Positions 17,520 through 26,189 of a DNA stretch of 64,000 nt are shown here, in pieces; positions within the stretch are counted from its first letter, which is position 1, and each line of letters starts with the position of its first letter. The position numbers and the translations under genes are program-made. Below the pieces are notes generated by a model, which was given only the letters and a program-made list of their open reading frames with translations, searched no databases and was not told the DNA's origin. Source of the stretch: Microbacterium paraoxydans (GTDB lineage: Bacteria > Actinomycetota > Actinomycetes > Actinomycetales > Microbacteriaceae); contig NZ_JAIVLG010000004.1 of the NCBI RefSeq assembly GCF_020524545.1, forward strand, positions 372,001 to 436,000, in the 5' to 3' direction.

Positions 17520-18206
17520 TCAGACCTGGCGCCGGTGAGAGAGGAGCCAGTCGTACAACTTGGGGTTCTCATAGGTCTCGGTCCAGGAATTGTGACCGAC
17601 GCCTGCATATCGAGTGAACCGTGCGTCGGCACCGAGGCCCCGGAGTTCGCTGACGATCTGTTCCGTGGCGGAGAACGGAACGACATCGTCGGCATCACCG
17701 TGGAAAGCCCAGACGGGCACGTCGCGGAGCGGCGCAGCGCTCTGCATCCACAGTCCTCCGCAGATCGGCGCGATCGACGCGAACCGGTCGGGATAGCGCA
17801 CCGCCAGGCTCCAGGTCCCGAATCCGCCCATGCTGAGTCCGGTCACCGATATGCGGTACGGATCGATGCGGTGCGCGGCGACGACCTCATCGAGAAGTAC
17901 GGACAAAGTCGAGAGCTCGGCGACCCACTGACTCGATTCGCTGCACTGGGGCGTGACGAGGACGAAAGGGAACTCGTGTCCGGCATCGGCCATACTCGGC
18001 GGACCGTGCACGGCGGCGAGCTCGACGTCGGTACCGCGCTCACCCGAACCATGCAGGAACAGGACGAGTGGCCACTGTCGGTCGGGGTCGGCGTCGTAGT
18101 CGTCCGGGAGATGGAGCAGGTACCGCAGGGAGTCGGCCGGCGTCGGCTCGCCGTTCCGCATGCCCGAAGAGCGGGAGGCGGGAGTGATGTGTCGCGATCT
18201 GCGCAT
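17520..18206 (-). CDS. Alpha/beta-hydrolase esterase (PHB-depolymerase/feruloyl esterase-like)
   Basis: About 228 residues, apparently cytosolic. LVLFLHGSGERG is the oxyanion-hole strand, the nucleophile is in TGLSMGGFG, the acid is in FHGDADDVVP and the histidine is in GVGHNSW, all spaced as in predicted-peptidase/carboxylesterase hydrolases. The natural substrate is unknown. The ATG at 18206 is favoured because CAGGAT lies six bases upstream; ATGs at 18224 and 18161 are alternatives. It is downstream of the decarboxylase gene and begins just past the IS5 remnant. Confidence 0.8.
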   Translation of the reverse strand: MRRSRHITPASRSSGMRNGEPTPADSLRYLLHLPDDYDADPDRQWPLVLFLHGSGERGTDVELAAVHGPPSMADAGHEFPFVLVTPQCSESSQWVAELSTLSVLLDEVVAAHRIDPYRISVTGLSMGGFGTWSLAVRYPDRFASIAPICGGLWMQSAAPLRDVPVWAFHGDADDVVPFSATEQIVSELRGLGADARFTRYAGVGHNSWTETYENPKLYDWLLSHRRQV

Positions 18207-18290
18207 GTGTCCATCCTGCGCCATCCGTGGCGGTCGTCCGAGGGAACGATGTGCGGAGCGGGCAGCCGGATGTGGAGCCCACGGTCTCGG

Positions 18291-19685
18291 TCAACCGGCG
18301 GGTGACCCTGCGGCGACCAGGCCGCGGACGGCCTCGACCGTGCGGGCGATGTCTTCTGGGGTGGTCGCCCAAGACGACATCGAGCACCGTAGAGCCGCAC
18401 GACCTTCCCATTCGGCACCCGTCATCGCGGCTGTCCCCTCGACGAGGATCGCCGCGCCGAGCGCACGTGTGGCTTCATCCGAATCGAGGCGGAACATCAC
18501 CTGTGTGTAGTCGACGTCGTTGATGACTTCCAGCGGCTCCACCGTTCGGAGTCCCGCGCCCATCTCGACGGCGTTCGCATGCAGACGGTCCATCAGCGCG
18601 GCGATGCCCGACCGGCCGAGACTGCGCAATGCGGCCCAGGCGGGAACCCCGCGGGCGCGTCGTGAGAGCTCTGGAGTGACATCCCACGGGTCGAGCCCGG
18701 AATAGATCAGATAGTCGCCTCCGGTGCGGAAGGCGGCGATGGAGTCGGCCGGGTCGCGCACGATCGCCATGCCGCAGTCGTACGGCACGTTCAGCGTCTT
18801 GTGCGCGTCGGTCGCCCAGGAGTCGGCATCCGCCATGCCGGCAGTGAGGTGGCTCAGCCCGGGGGAGGCCGCCGCCCACAGCCCGAACGCGCCGTCGACG
18901 TGGACCCATGCGCCGTAGCGGCGCGCGATGGGAATCAACTCCGCGAAGTCGTCGAAGGCGCCGGTGTGCACCTCGCCCGCTTGCAGGCACACGATGAGGG
19001 GCCCTTCCTCCCCAGCGAGTGCGTGCCGGAGTGCATCCGGGTTCATGCGCCCCTGGTCGTCGGACGCGACGACTGTCAGTTCCGCCCGTCCGACACCCAA
19101 GAACCGGGCGGCGCGGTCTATGGATCCGTGCCGGTGAGCGCCGACGACGAAGCGGAGCGGGGGTGAACCACGGAATCCGTGCTCGGCGATGTCCCACCCG
19201 GCGCGCGCCAGCACGGAGTGTCGTGCGGCGGCGAGGCAGGTGAAGTTGGCGAGCTGCCCGCCCGTGACGAAGCCGACGCTGGCCGTCGCGGGGAGGCCGA
19301 AGAGATCGAGCATCCATTGTCCGGCGACGCGTTCCATCGCGACGGTGGCGGGTGTGAGAGTCGACGATCCCGAGTTCTGATCCCACGCCGAGACGAGCCA
19401 GTCAGCGGCCAGGGCAGCCGGGTGGGTGCCGCCGATCACGAAGCCGAAGAACCGGCCGCCGGGGATCGCGACGAGTCCGGGGTCGGCGAGCACGGCCATC
19501 TCCTCCACCACCGTCGCGGCGTCCACACCGTGCTCCGGGAGGGGCCCGCCGAAGCGGGTGAGCATCTCGTCGAGCGATGCTCTCGGCCACACCGGGCGCT
19601 CGGCCACCGAATCCAGGAAGCGAAGAGCGGCGTGGTGTGCGGTCTCGAGCGCGCGGGCCCGGTCGTCGGGAGCCATCTCTCTCAT
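18291..19685 (-). CDS. Group II PLP-dependent amino acid decarboxylase-like protein
   Basis: A 464-residue fold-type I enzyme of the aromatic-L-amino-acid/glutamate decarboxylase family. FVTGGQLANFTCL is the cofactor-phosphate loop, HVDGAFGLWA holds the PLP aspartate, and the Schiff-base lysine is in DAHKTLNVPYD (about residue 295). The substrate cannot be read from sequence. The gene depends on PLP, whose synthesis genes lie about 5 kb away, but no regulatory link is visible. ATGs at 19685 and 19676 are both plausible starts. Confidence 0.88.
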   Translation of the reverse strand: MREMAPDDRARALETAHHAALRFLDSVAERPVWPRASLDEMLTRFGGPLPEHGVDAATVVEEMAVLADPGLVAIPGGRFFGFVIGGTHPAALAADWLVSAWDQNSGSSTLTPATVAMERVAGQWMLDLFGLPATASVGFVTGGQLANFTCLAAARHSVLARAGWDIAEHGFRGSPPLRFVVGAHRHGSIDRAARFLGVGRAELTVVASDDQGRMNPDALRHALAGEEGPLIVCLQAGEVHTGAFDDFAELIPIARRYGAWVHVDGAFGLWAAASPGLSHLTAGMADADSWATDAHKTLNVPYDCGMAIVRDPADSIAAFRTGGDYLIYSGLDPWDVTPELSRRARGVPAWAALRSLGRSGIAALMDRLHANAVEMGAGLRTVEPLEVINDVDYTQVMFRLDSDEATRALGAAILVEGTAAMTGAEWEGRAALRCSMSSWATTPEDIARTVEAVRGLVAAGSPAG

Positions 19686-19763
19686 TCCTCAGGCCTACAC
19701 CCGGGGGCCGGCTCGCGCCAGAGTGACTCGGTAGGCGCCACTCGGGCGCTCGTCGCCGTTCGC

Positions 19764-19769
19764 TAGAAT
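19764..19769 (+). promoter_or_regulatory. Candidate -10 box for yebC
   Basis: TAGAAT about 50 bases before the yebC ATG, in the gap after the divergent decarboxylase gene. No clear -35 is visible. Confidence 0.45.
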
Positions 19770-19818
19770 GGACGACGCGCTGAGCGCGAGCTCACGCGGA
19801 TACGACGAGCGGAGACTT

Positions 19819-20580
19819 ATGTCAGGGCATTCCAAGTGGGCGACCACGAAGCACAAGAAGGCCATCATCGACTCCAGGCGCGCGAAGTCCTGGGCCAAGC
19901 TCATCAAGAACATCGAGGTCGCGGCGAAGCTCGGTGGTCCCGACCTTGCGGGCAACCCGACGCTCTTCGACGCGGTCCAGAAGGCCAAGAAGACGTCCGT
20001 CCCCAAGGACAACATCGACCGTGCGGTGAAGCGCGGTGCCGGCATCGGCGGCGAAGCCGTCGAGTATCTCTCGATCATGTACGAGGGCTATGGGCCCAAC
20101 GGCGTCGCGCTCATGATCGAGTGTCTGACCGACAACAAGAACCGCGCAGCCGCAGAGGTCCGTACGGCTCTCAGCCGCAACGGCGGGACCCTGGCCGACC
20201 CGGGCAGTGTCGCGTACAACTTCAGCCGCAAGGGCGTCATCGTCGTCGGGTCAGAGGGCACCACCGAGGACGACGTCATGATGGCGGCGCTCGAGGCCGG
20301 TGCCGAGGAGATCGAGCCGCACGCTGAGGGCTTCGAGATCATCACCGAGGCGACCGATCTGGTGGCCGTACGCACTGCCCTCCAGGACGCGGGGATCGAC
20401 TACGAGTCCGCCGACGTCGAGTTCGTTCCGAATCTCAAGGTCGAGATCGACGCAGACACCGCGCGCAAGGTCTTCCGTCTCATCGATGCGCTCGAAGACA
20501 GTGAAGACGTGCAGAACGTCTTCACCAACTTCGACCTGAGCACCGAGGTCCAGGCCGAGCTGGAGAACGAGGAAGGCTAG
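19819..20580 (+). CDS. yebC: YebC/PmpR-family translation or transcription factor
   Basis: A 253-residue three-domain protein starting with the hallmark [14 protein letters not shown]. Members act as DNA-binding regulators, and recent work ties YebC-type proteins to translation of proline-rich stretches. GGAGA precedes the ATG. It heads the yebC-ruvC-ruvA-ruvB run, an order conserved in actinobacteria. The length and the acidic C-terminus are typical. Confidence 0.95.
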   Translation: MSGHSKWATTKHKKAIIDSRRAKSWAKLIKNIEVAAKLGGPDLAGNPTLFDAVQKAKKTSVPKDNIDRAVKRGAGIGGEAVEYLSIMYEGYGPNGVALMIECLTDNKNRAAAEVRTALSRNGGTLADPGSVAYNFSRKGVIVVGSEGTTEDDVMMAALEAGAEEIEPHAEGFEIITEATDLVAVRTALQDAGIDYESADVEFVPNLKVEIDADTARKVFRLIDALEDSEDVQNVFTNFDLSTEVQAELENEEG

Positions 20581-20613
20581 GCGCGCCGGACCGACGGTGT
20601 CGTCGTCGCCGCC

Positions 20614-20619
20614 TAGCCT
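20614..20619 (+). promoter_or_regulatory. Candidate -10 box, leaderless start of ruvC
   Basis: TAGCCT ends six bases before the GTG of ruvC, suggesting transcription begins at the start codon. A GGGGGA stretch between could also act as a ribosome site on readthrough mRNA. Confidence 0.5.
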
Positions 20620-20625
20620 GGGGGA

Positions 20626-21189
20626 GTGGCCTCCTCTCTACGCGTGCTCGGCATCGACCCGGGCCTCACCCGGTGCGGCGTCGGTGTGGTCGACGTCGAC
20701 CGCTCGCGTCGGGGGACGCTCGTGCACGTCGGGGTGATCCGATCGTCGCAGGACGCGGAGATCGGTGATCGCCTTGCGATCGTCGCCGCGGGGATCCGCG
20801 CCGTGATCGCCGAGCACCGGCCCGATGCCGTCGCCGTCGAGCGGGTGTTCGCCCAGCAGAACACCCACACCGTGATGGGAACGGCGCAGGCGAGCGGGGT
20901 CGCGCTGCTGATCGCCTCCGAATCCGGGCTTCCGGCCGCCACACACACTCCGAGCGAGGTGAAGGCCGCCGTCACCGGCTATGGCGCTGCCGACAAGCGC
21001 CAGGTGCAGACGATGATCGCCCGGATCCTGCGCCTGGAAGCGCTGCCGCAACCCGCGGATGCCGCGGATGCCCTCGCGATCGCGCTTTGCCACGCCTGGC
21101 GTCGCGGGGGACCGGCCGCGCCCGGACAGCATGCGCTGACGCCCGCCCAACGCGCGTGGGCCGCCGCGGAGCGTGTCGCTCGAACATAG
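20626..21189 (+). CDS. ruvC: Holliday junction resolvase RuvC
   Basis: A 187-residue endonuclease that cuts four-way junctions after RuvAB migration. An RNase H fold with catalytic acids in LGIDPGLTRCG (Asp), AVERVF (Glu) and the C-terminal DAADALAIALCH (Asp pair). The start is GTG. It is followed 27 bp later by ruvA, so all three resolvasome genes are contiguous. Confidence 0.96.
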   Translation: MASSLRVLGIDPGLTRCGVGVVDVDRSRRGTLVHVGVIRSSQDAEIGDRLAIVAAGIRAVIAEHRPDAVAVERVFAQQNTHTVMGTAQASGVALLIASESGLPAATHTPSEVKAAVTGYGAADKRQVQTMIARILRLEALPQPADAADALAIALCHAWRRGGPAAPGQHALTPAQRAWAAAERVART

Positions 21190-21204
21190 CTACGATCGAC
21201 GCCG

Positions 21205-21210
21205 TAGGCT
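21205..21210 (+). promoter_or_regulatory. Candidate -10 box, leaderless start of ruvA
   Basis: TAGGCT ends six bases before the ruvA ATG, giving ruvAB a possible promoter of its own separate from ruvC. GAGAGG between the two could also serve as a ribosome site. Confidence 0.45.
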
Positions 21211-21216
21211 GAGAGG

Positions 21217-21837
21217 ATGATCTCCTCTCTGCACGGCGTCGTTCTGCACGCGACGTCCGATCAGGTCGTCATCGACGTGGGCGGGGTCGGGTTCGCCGTC
21301 GCCGTCCCAGCCGATGTCGCACATACGGCGACCGTGGGGGAGAAGCTGCTTCTGCACACGAGTCTCATCGTGCGGGAGGACTCGCTGTCTCTGTTCGGCT
21401 TCGCGGATCGCGGTGAACTCGAGATCTTCGGCCTCCTGCTCGGAGTGACGGGCGTCGGGCCGAAGTCGGCGCTCGGCGTGCTGTCGCATCTCACCGCCGA
21501 CCAGATCGCGGAGGCCGTGACCGCGGAGGACGACGCTCCCTTCCGCCGTGTCTCCGGAATCGGTCCGAAGACGGCCAAGCTCATCGTGCTTCAGCTCGCG
21601 GGCAAGGTCCAGGCGTTCGCTGTCGCGCCCAAGGCGGTCACCGCGGGGAGCGCAGATGTCATCACCCAGGTCTCCGCCGCCCTGGTCGGTCTCGGATGGT
21701 CGGAGAAGATCGCCGCCGACGCCGCGGCCCAGACGGCGGAGGAGGCGACGGACGCCGAGCGCGCGTCCGTCGCGGCACTGCTTCGCCGCACGCTCGCCCT
21801 GTTGGGGCCGGCGAAGGGAGGCCAGTCGCATGTCTGA
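21217..21837 (+). CDS. ruvA: Holliday junction branch migration protein RuvA
   Basis: A 206-residue junction-binding subunit. The N-terminal OB fold ([23 protein letters not shown]) is followed by helix-hairpin-helix pairs ([12 protein letters not shown] and [16 protein letters not shown]) and a C-terminal UBA-like domain that contacts RuvB. The stop overlaps the ruvB start by eight bases, so the two are translationally coupled. Confidence 0.96.
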   Translation: MISSLHGVVLHATSDQVVIDVGGVGFAVAVPADVAHTATVGEKLLLHTSLIVREDSLSLFGFADRGELEIFGLLLGVTGVGPKSALGVLSHLTADQIAEAVTAEDDAPFRRVSGIGPKTAKLIVLQLAGKVQAFAVAPKAVTAGSADVITQVSAALVGLGWSEKIAADAAAQTAEEATDAERASVAALLRRTLALLGPAKGGQSHV

Positions 21838-22855
21838 CCCGCTCGACGCGACCGAACCCTCAGACGAGACCGAACTCGCGATCGAAGGCGCGCTGCGCCC
21901 CACCAGCCTCGGTGACTTCGTCGGTCAGCAGAAGGTGCGAGGGCAGTTGCAGCTGCTCCTCGAGGCGGCGCGACTCCAGAGCCGCCCGGCGGATCACATT
22001 CTTCTGGCGGGCCCCCCGGGGCTCGGAAAGACGACCCTCGCGATGATCGTCGCTCATGAAAGCGAGCGTCCGCTGCGTCTCTCGAGCGGTCCTGCGATCC
22101 AGCATGCGGGGGATCTGGCGGCCCTCCTGTCGAGTCTGGTGCCCGGGGAAGTTCTGTTCATCGACGAGATCCACCGCATGGCGCGCTCTGCGGAAGAAAT
22201 GCTGTACCTCGCGATGGAGGACTATCGGATCGACATCATGGTGGGCAAGGGAGCGGGCGCGACGAGCATCCCGCTCGAGCTCTCGCCTTTCACACTCGTC
22301 GGCGCCACGACCCGTTCCGGTCTGTTGCCCAACCCCTTGCGGGATCGCTTCGGGTTCACGGGGCATTTGGAGTTCTACGAAGAATCCGAGTTGGAGCAGG
22401 TCATCGCGCGCTCCGCCGCGGTGCTGGGAGTCGACCTGCCCACCGATTCGCTCACCGAGATCGCGCGACGATCTCGCGGCACACCGCGTATCGCGAACCG
22501 TCTGCTTCGCAGGGTGAGGGACTACGCGCTCGTGCACGGTGACGGTTCGGCGACGATCCGCGATGTGCGTGCAGCGCTGGATCTCTACGATGTGGACGCG
22601 ATCGGTCTCGACCGGTTGGATCGGGCCGTCCTCGATGCCTTGGTGCGACGTTTCCGAGGCGGCCCCGTCGGTCTGAGCACACTCGCCGTGGCGGTTGGGG
22701 AGGAGGGGGAGACCGTGGAGAGCGTGGTCGAGCCGTATCTCGTGCGCATCGGCTTCCTCGGCCGGACTCCCCGCGGCCGCGTGGCGATGCCCGAGGCGTA
22801 CACGCACCTGGGCGTTCCGCATCCGGACGGAATGCTTAAATTGGATGACCTATAA
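21830..22855 (+). CDS. ruvB: Holliday junction helicase motor RuvB
   Basis: A 341-residue AAA+ ATPase that drives branch migration. Walker A is [12 protein letters not shown] (about residue 58), Walker [10 protein letters not shown], sensor 1 GATTRSG and the arginine finger [11 protein letters not shown]. The C-terminal winged helix ends with [13 protein letters not shown]. The ATG lies within the ruvA end. The last codons overlap a perfect TATAAT hexamer that may be the promoter of yajC. Confidence 0.97.
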   Translation: MSDPLDATEPSDETELAIEGALRPTSLGDFVGQQKVRGQLQLLLEAARLQSRPADHILLAGPPGLGKTTLAMIVAHESERPLRLSSGPAIQHAGDLAALLSSLVPGEVLFIDEIHRMARSAEEMLYLAMEDYRIDIMVGKGAGATSIPLELSPFTLVGATTRSGLLPNPLRDRFGFTGHLEFYEESELEQVIARSAAVLGVDLPTDSLTEIARRSRGTPRIANRLLRRVRDYALVHGDGSATIRDVRAALDLYDVDAIGLDRLDRAVLDALVRRFRGGPVGLSTLAVAVGEEGETVESVVEPYLVRIGFLGRTPRGRVAMPEAYTHLGVPHPDGMLKLDDL

Positions 22856-22856
22856 T
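22851..22856 (+). promoter_or_regulatory. Candidate -10 box for yajC-secD-secF
   Basis: A perfect TATAAT at the ruvB stop codon, about 70 bases before yajC. A matching -35 is not obvious. Confidence 0.5.
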
Positions 22857-22926
22857 CGCTGAAGACTTCCCGGATACCTTCGCGCGCCCAAAGGCTGGAG
22901 CGTGCACCTGAGAAAGGCGCTTCCCC

Positions 22927-23328
22927 ATGCCCATGGAATTCCTGCTCTTCGGCCTTCTTGCCGTCCTCCTCGTCTTCATGATCTTCAACACGCGCAAGCG
23001 CACGAAGCAGATGAAGGCCGAGCAGGAGGAGAAGGCGACCAAGACCGTTCCCGGCGCCAAGGTGCTCCTTCAGGGGGGCATCTACGGGACGATCGTCTCG
23101 TACGACCCCGAGGACCTCGACACTCCGGCTCTCGTCGAGATCGCGCCCGGCACGATCATCGATGTCCACAGCCAGGCGATCCTGCGCGTCGTCGAGCCGA
23201 AGGACGCCGTCATCGAGACGCCCGTCGACGCCGACGAGGAGCAGGAGACGGATGAGTCGATCGCACCTCCCGTCGAGACCCCCGAGGAGACCCGTGCCCG
23301 TCTTGAGCGGGACGCTGACGACAAGTAA
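22927..23328 (+). CDS. yajC: Preprotein translocase subunit YajC
   Basis: A 133-residue single-pass membrane protein of the SecDF-YajC complex. One N-terminal helix (FLLFGLLAVLLVFMIF) is followed by the typical basic stretch NTRKRTKQMKAEQEE and a small domain containing GAKVLLQGGIYGTIV. The C-terminal tail is acidic and longer than in E. coli, as usual in actinobacteria. It sits 55 bp before secD. Confidence 0.92.
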   Translation: MPMEFLLFGLLAVLLVFMIFNTRKRTKQMKAEQEEKATKTVPGAKVLLQGGIYGTIVSYDPEDLDTPALVEIAPGTIIDVHSQAILRVVEPKDAVIETPVDADEEQETDESIAPPVETPEETRARLERDADDK

Positions 23329-23383
23329 CTCCACGGCCGATACGGCCCGTCGGATCTCCGTCCTTTCAGAAAGCTGAACACAC

Positions 23384-25132
23384 GTGGCTTCATCCTCTCC
23401 CGTCCGTCACGCCTGGCGGGTCCTCCTCGGCCTGCTCCTCGTGACCGGCGTGCTCTTCGGCATCAACTCGTTGGGCGTGTACGTCTTCAAGGACGCTGAG
23501 GGGGCGCCGGCGAGTTCCTGGACCCCTGAGCTCGCTCTCGACCTCCAGGGTGGCACCCAGATCGTCCTCAGCGCCGAAACGGAAGACGGGGCCGCTCCCA
23601 CACAGGAGCAGCTCGACCAGGCCGCGGCGATCATCCGGCAGCGCGTCGATGCCTCGGGCGTGGCTGAGGCCGACATCACGACCGAGGGCGGCCAGAACAT
23701 CGTCGTCCAGATCCCTGGCGAGGCTGACGCACAGACGCGCGAGCGGATCCAGGCGAGTGCGCAGCTCGAGCTTCGCCCCGTCCTCTACACGGATGCCGCG
23801 GGAACCGAGTTCGTCGGCGAGGACGGGAACTCCACACCGTTCCCGACGCCCGATCCGACGTTGAATGCCACGCCGACCGCCACGCCGACCGATGCGAGCG
23901 ACCTCTCGTGGGTCACGGAGAAGCTCGCCGCGGAGTTCCAGGCTTACGACTGCGCGAACCCCGACAACGACCCGGCTCGGGCACCGAAGGATGAGCCGGT
24001 CGTCGCTTGCTCGCCGGATGATTCACAGAAGTTCCTGCTCGGCCCGACCGAACTCGACGGCACCGCCATCACCGACGCCTCCGCCGGTCGCGATCAGAAG
24101 TCCGGTGCGTGGATCGTCCAGCTGACGATGAACGGTGAGGGCGCAGACGCCTTCGGCAAGGTCAGCACTCGTCTGAACCAGTACCGGCTCGACGGACTGT
24201 CTCCGCGGGACCAGTTCGCCTTCGTGCTCGACGGCGACGTGATCAGCGCCCCCCGGATGAACGGCGTCATCCTCGACGGACGCCCCAGCATCTCGGGTAG
24301 CTTCACGCAGGAGACCGCGACCACGCTCGCGGATCAGCTCAAGTTCGGAGCGCTGCCGCTCAGTTTCACCGTGCAGAGCTCCGACACGATCTCCGCGACG
24401 CTCGGAACCCAGCAGCTCCAGATCGGTCTGATCGCGGGACTCATCGGTCTCGCCCTCGTCGCGATCTACTCGCTCATCGTCTATCGCGCCCTCGGATCCG
24501 TGATCATCGCCTCGATCGCGGTGATGGCCGTCCTGACCTACATCATCATCTGCATCTTGGCCTGGCGCATCGGCTTCCGCCTGTCGCTCGCCGGTGTCGC
24601 GGGTCTCATCGTCTCGATCGGCTTCACCGCCGACTCGTTCATCGTCTACTTCGAACGAATAAGAGACGAACTCCGAGACGGCAAGTCCATCACGGCTGCC
24701 GTGGAAGACGGCTGGGGTCGTGCGAAGCGGACGATCTACATCTCGAAGTCGATCAACGTTCTCGCCGCACTCGTGCTGTATATCCTCGCCGACGCCACCG
24801 TGAAGGGATTCGCCTTCACTCTGGGGCTCACGACCCTCATCGACGTGTTCATCTTCGTGATCTTCACGCACCCGGTGATGCAACTGCTCGCCCGCACCCG
24901 CTTCTTCGGCGGAGGGCACAAGCTGTCGGGGCTGGATCCCGCCGCGCTCGGAGCCGTCTATCGAAGCCGCTCCCAGTACCGAGAGGTCTCGACGTCCTCG
25001 GCCGGGCGTGGTGCGAAGAACTCGAGATCCCGCGGCGAAGCCGAACGCCGACAGACCATCGCCGAACGCAAGCGTGCGGAAGCGCTCGCGAGCGACAGAC
25101 AGACCACCGCCGGAAGTGAGGGAGACGCCTGA
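23384..25132 (+). CDS. secD: Protein translocase subunit SecD
   Basis: A 582-residue RND-type membrane protein that uses the proton gradient to pull exported proteins outward. After the first helix comes DLQGGTQIVLSAE, a large extracytoplasmic P1 domain with a Pro/Thr-rich insert around residues 145-175, then a five-helix block with FRLSLAGVAGLIVSIGFTADSFIVYFERIRDE. A basic cytosolic tail ends the protein. The start is GTG. The stop overlaps the secF ATG by one base. Confidence 0.96.
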   Translation: MASSSPVRHAWRVLLGLLLVTGVLFGINSLGVYVFKDAEGAPASSWTPELALDLQGGTQIVLSAETEDGAAPTQEQLDQAAAIIRQRVDASGVAEADITTEGGQNIVVQIPGEADAQTRERIQASAQLELRPVLYTDAAGTEFVGEDGNSTPFPTPDPTLNATPTATPTDASDLSWVTEKLAAEFQAYDCANPDNDPARAPKDEPVVACSPDDSQKFLLGPTELDGTAITDASAGRDQKSGAWIVQLTMNGEGADAFGKVSTRLNQYRLDGLSPRDQFAFVLDGDVISAPRMNGVILDGRPSISGSFTQETATTLADQLKFGALPLSFTVQSSDTISATLGTQQLQIGLIAGLIGLALVAIYSLIVYRALGSVIIASIAVMAVLTYIIICILAWRIGFRLSLAGVAGLIVSIGFTADSFIVYFERIRDELRDGKSITAAVEDGWGRAKRTIYISKSINVLAALVLYILADATVKGFAFTLGLTTLIDVFIFVIFTHPVMQLLARTRFFGGGHKLSGLDPAALGAVYRSRSQYREVSTSSAGRGAKNSRSRGEAERRQTIAERKRAEALASDRQTTAGSEGDA

Positions 25133-26121
25133 TGCCTTCCATGAATGAGTTCGGCAACAATCTCTATTCGGGGAAGACCTCCTTCCCGTTCGTCGGCAAG
25201 CGTCGGCTCTGGTTCATCATCGCGATCGCCCTCGTGGTCGGCTCCGCGCTCGTCCCGCTGTTCCGGCCCATTCAGTTCTCGATCGAGTTCACCGGCGGGT
25301 CGCAGTTCACCGTGCAGGCGCCGGCGACGCTCGATCAGGGCGTCGCGACCGAGGCCGTCCAATCCGTCGTGCCCGGTGCGTCGACCAAGGTCGTCGTGGT
25401 GAACAACGCCGACATCCGCGTGCAGACCGACCAGATGAGCGCGGCCGAGACGCAGCAGGTCGCCGAAGCACTCGCAGACGCCTATGGTGTCGAGGCTGCG
25501 AACGTCACATCGTCGTTCATCGGTCCGGCGTGGGGCGAGAACGTCACGAAGCAGTCCCTGTGGGGGCTCGCGATCTTCCTCGCCCTCACCTTCCTGATTC
25601 TGGCGATCTACTTCCGCACCTGGAAGATGTCGGCTGCGGCGATCATCGGACTGCTCGACGTGCTCGTGATCACGGTGGGCGTCTACGCCCTGGCAGGATT
25701 CGAGATCTCGCCGGCGGCGGTGATCGGTTTCCTTACGATCCTGGCCTACTCCTTGTACGACACGACTGTCGTCTTCGACAAGATTCGAGAGAACACGACG
25801 GAGGACGGGGAGAAGTCTGCCCGTCTGTTCGGCGAGTCGGTGAACCTCGCGGTGAACCAGACGCTCGTTCGCTCGATCAACACATCCGTCGTCGCTGCCC
25901 TTCCGGTCGGCGCCGTCCTCTTCATCGGTGCCTTCTGGCTCGGTGCCGAGTCGCTCACCGACATCTCCCTGTCGATCTTCGTCGGGATTCTGGTGGCCAC
26001 TTACTCGACGCTGTTCGTCGCGGCACCGCTGTACTCGCTCTTCCGCGAGAACGAACCGCAGATCAAGGAACGGGACGCGCGCATCCGTGATGCCCGTAGC
26101 AGGACGTCCGTCGACGCCTGA
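25132..26121 (+). CDS. secF: Protein translocase subunit SecF
   Basis: A 329-residue partner of SecD. The first helix is followed by the extracytoplasmic FTGGSQF element and five more helices with the conserved SLYDTTVVFDKIREN and RSINTSVVAALPV. Overlap with secD (TGATG) fits equal expression. An apt gene often separates secF and rel in related genomes; here only 68 bases do. Confidence 0.96.
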   Translation: MPSMNEFGNNLYSGKTSFPFVGKRRLWFIIAIALVVGSALVPLFRPIQFSIEFTGGSQFTVQAPATLDQGVATEAVQSVVPGASTKVVVVNNADIRVQTDQMSAAETQQVAEALADAYGVEAANVTSSFIGPAWGENVTKQSLWGLAIFLALTFLILAIYFRTWKMSAAAIIGLLDVLVITVGVYALAGFEISPAAVIGFLTILAYSLYDTTVVFDKIRENTTEDGEKSARLFGESVNLAVNQTLVRSINTSVVAALPVGAVLFIGAFWLGAESLTDISLSIFVGILVATYSTLFVAAPLYSLFRENEPQIKERDARIRDARSRTSVDA

Positions 26122-26189
26122 TCGGCCACCCTCAGCGGGAGCTCGACCCGCTCAGCACGCGTAGGATGAACTGATCTGGAGGTGGGTTG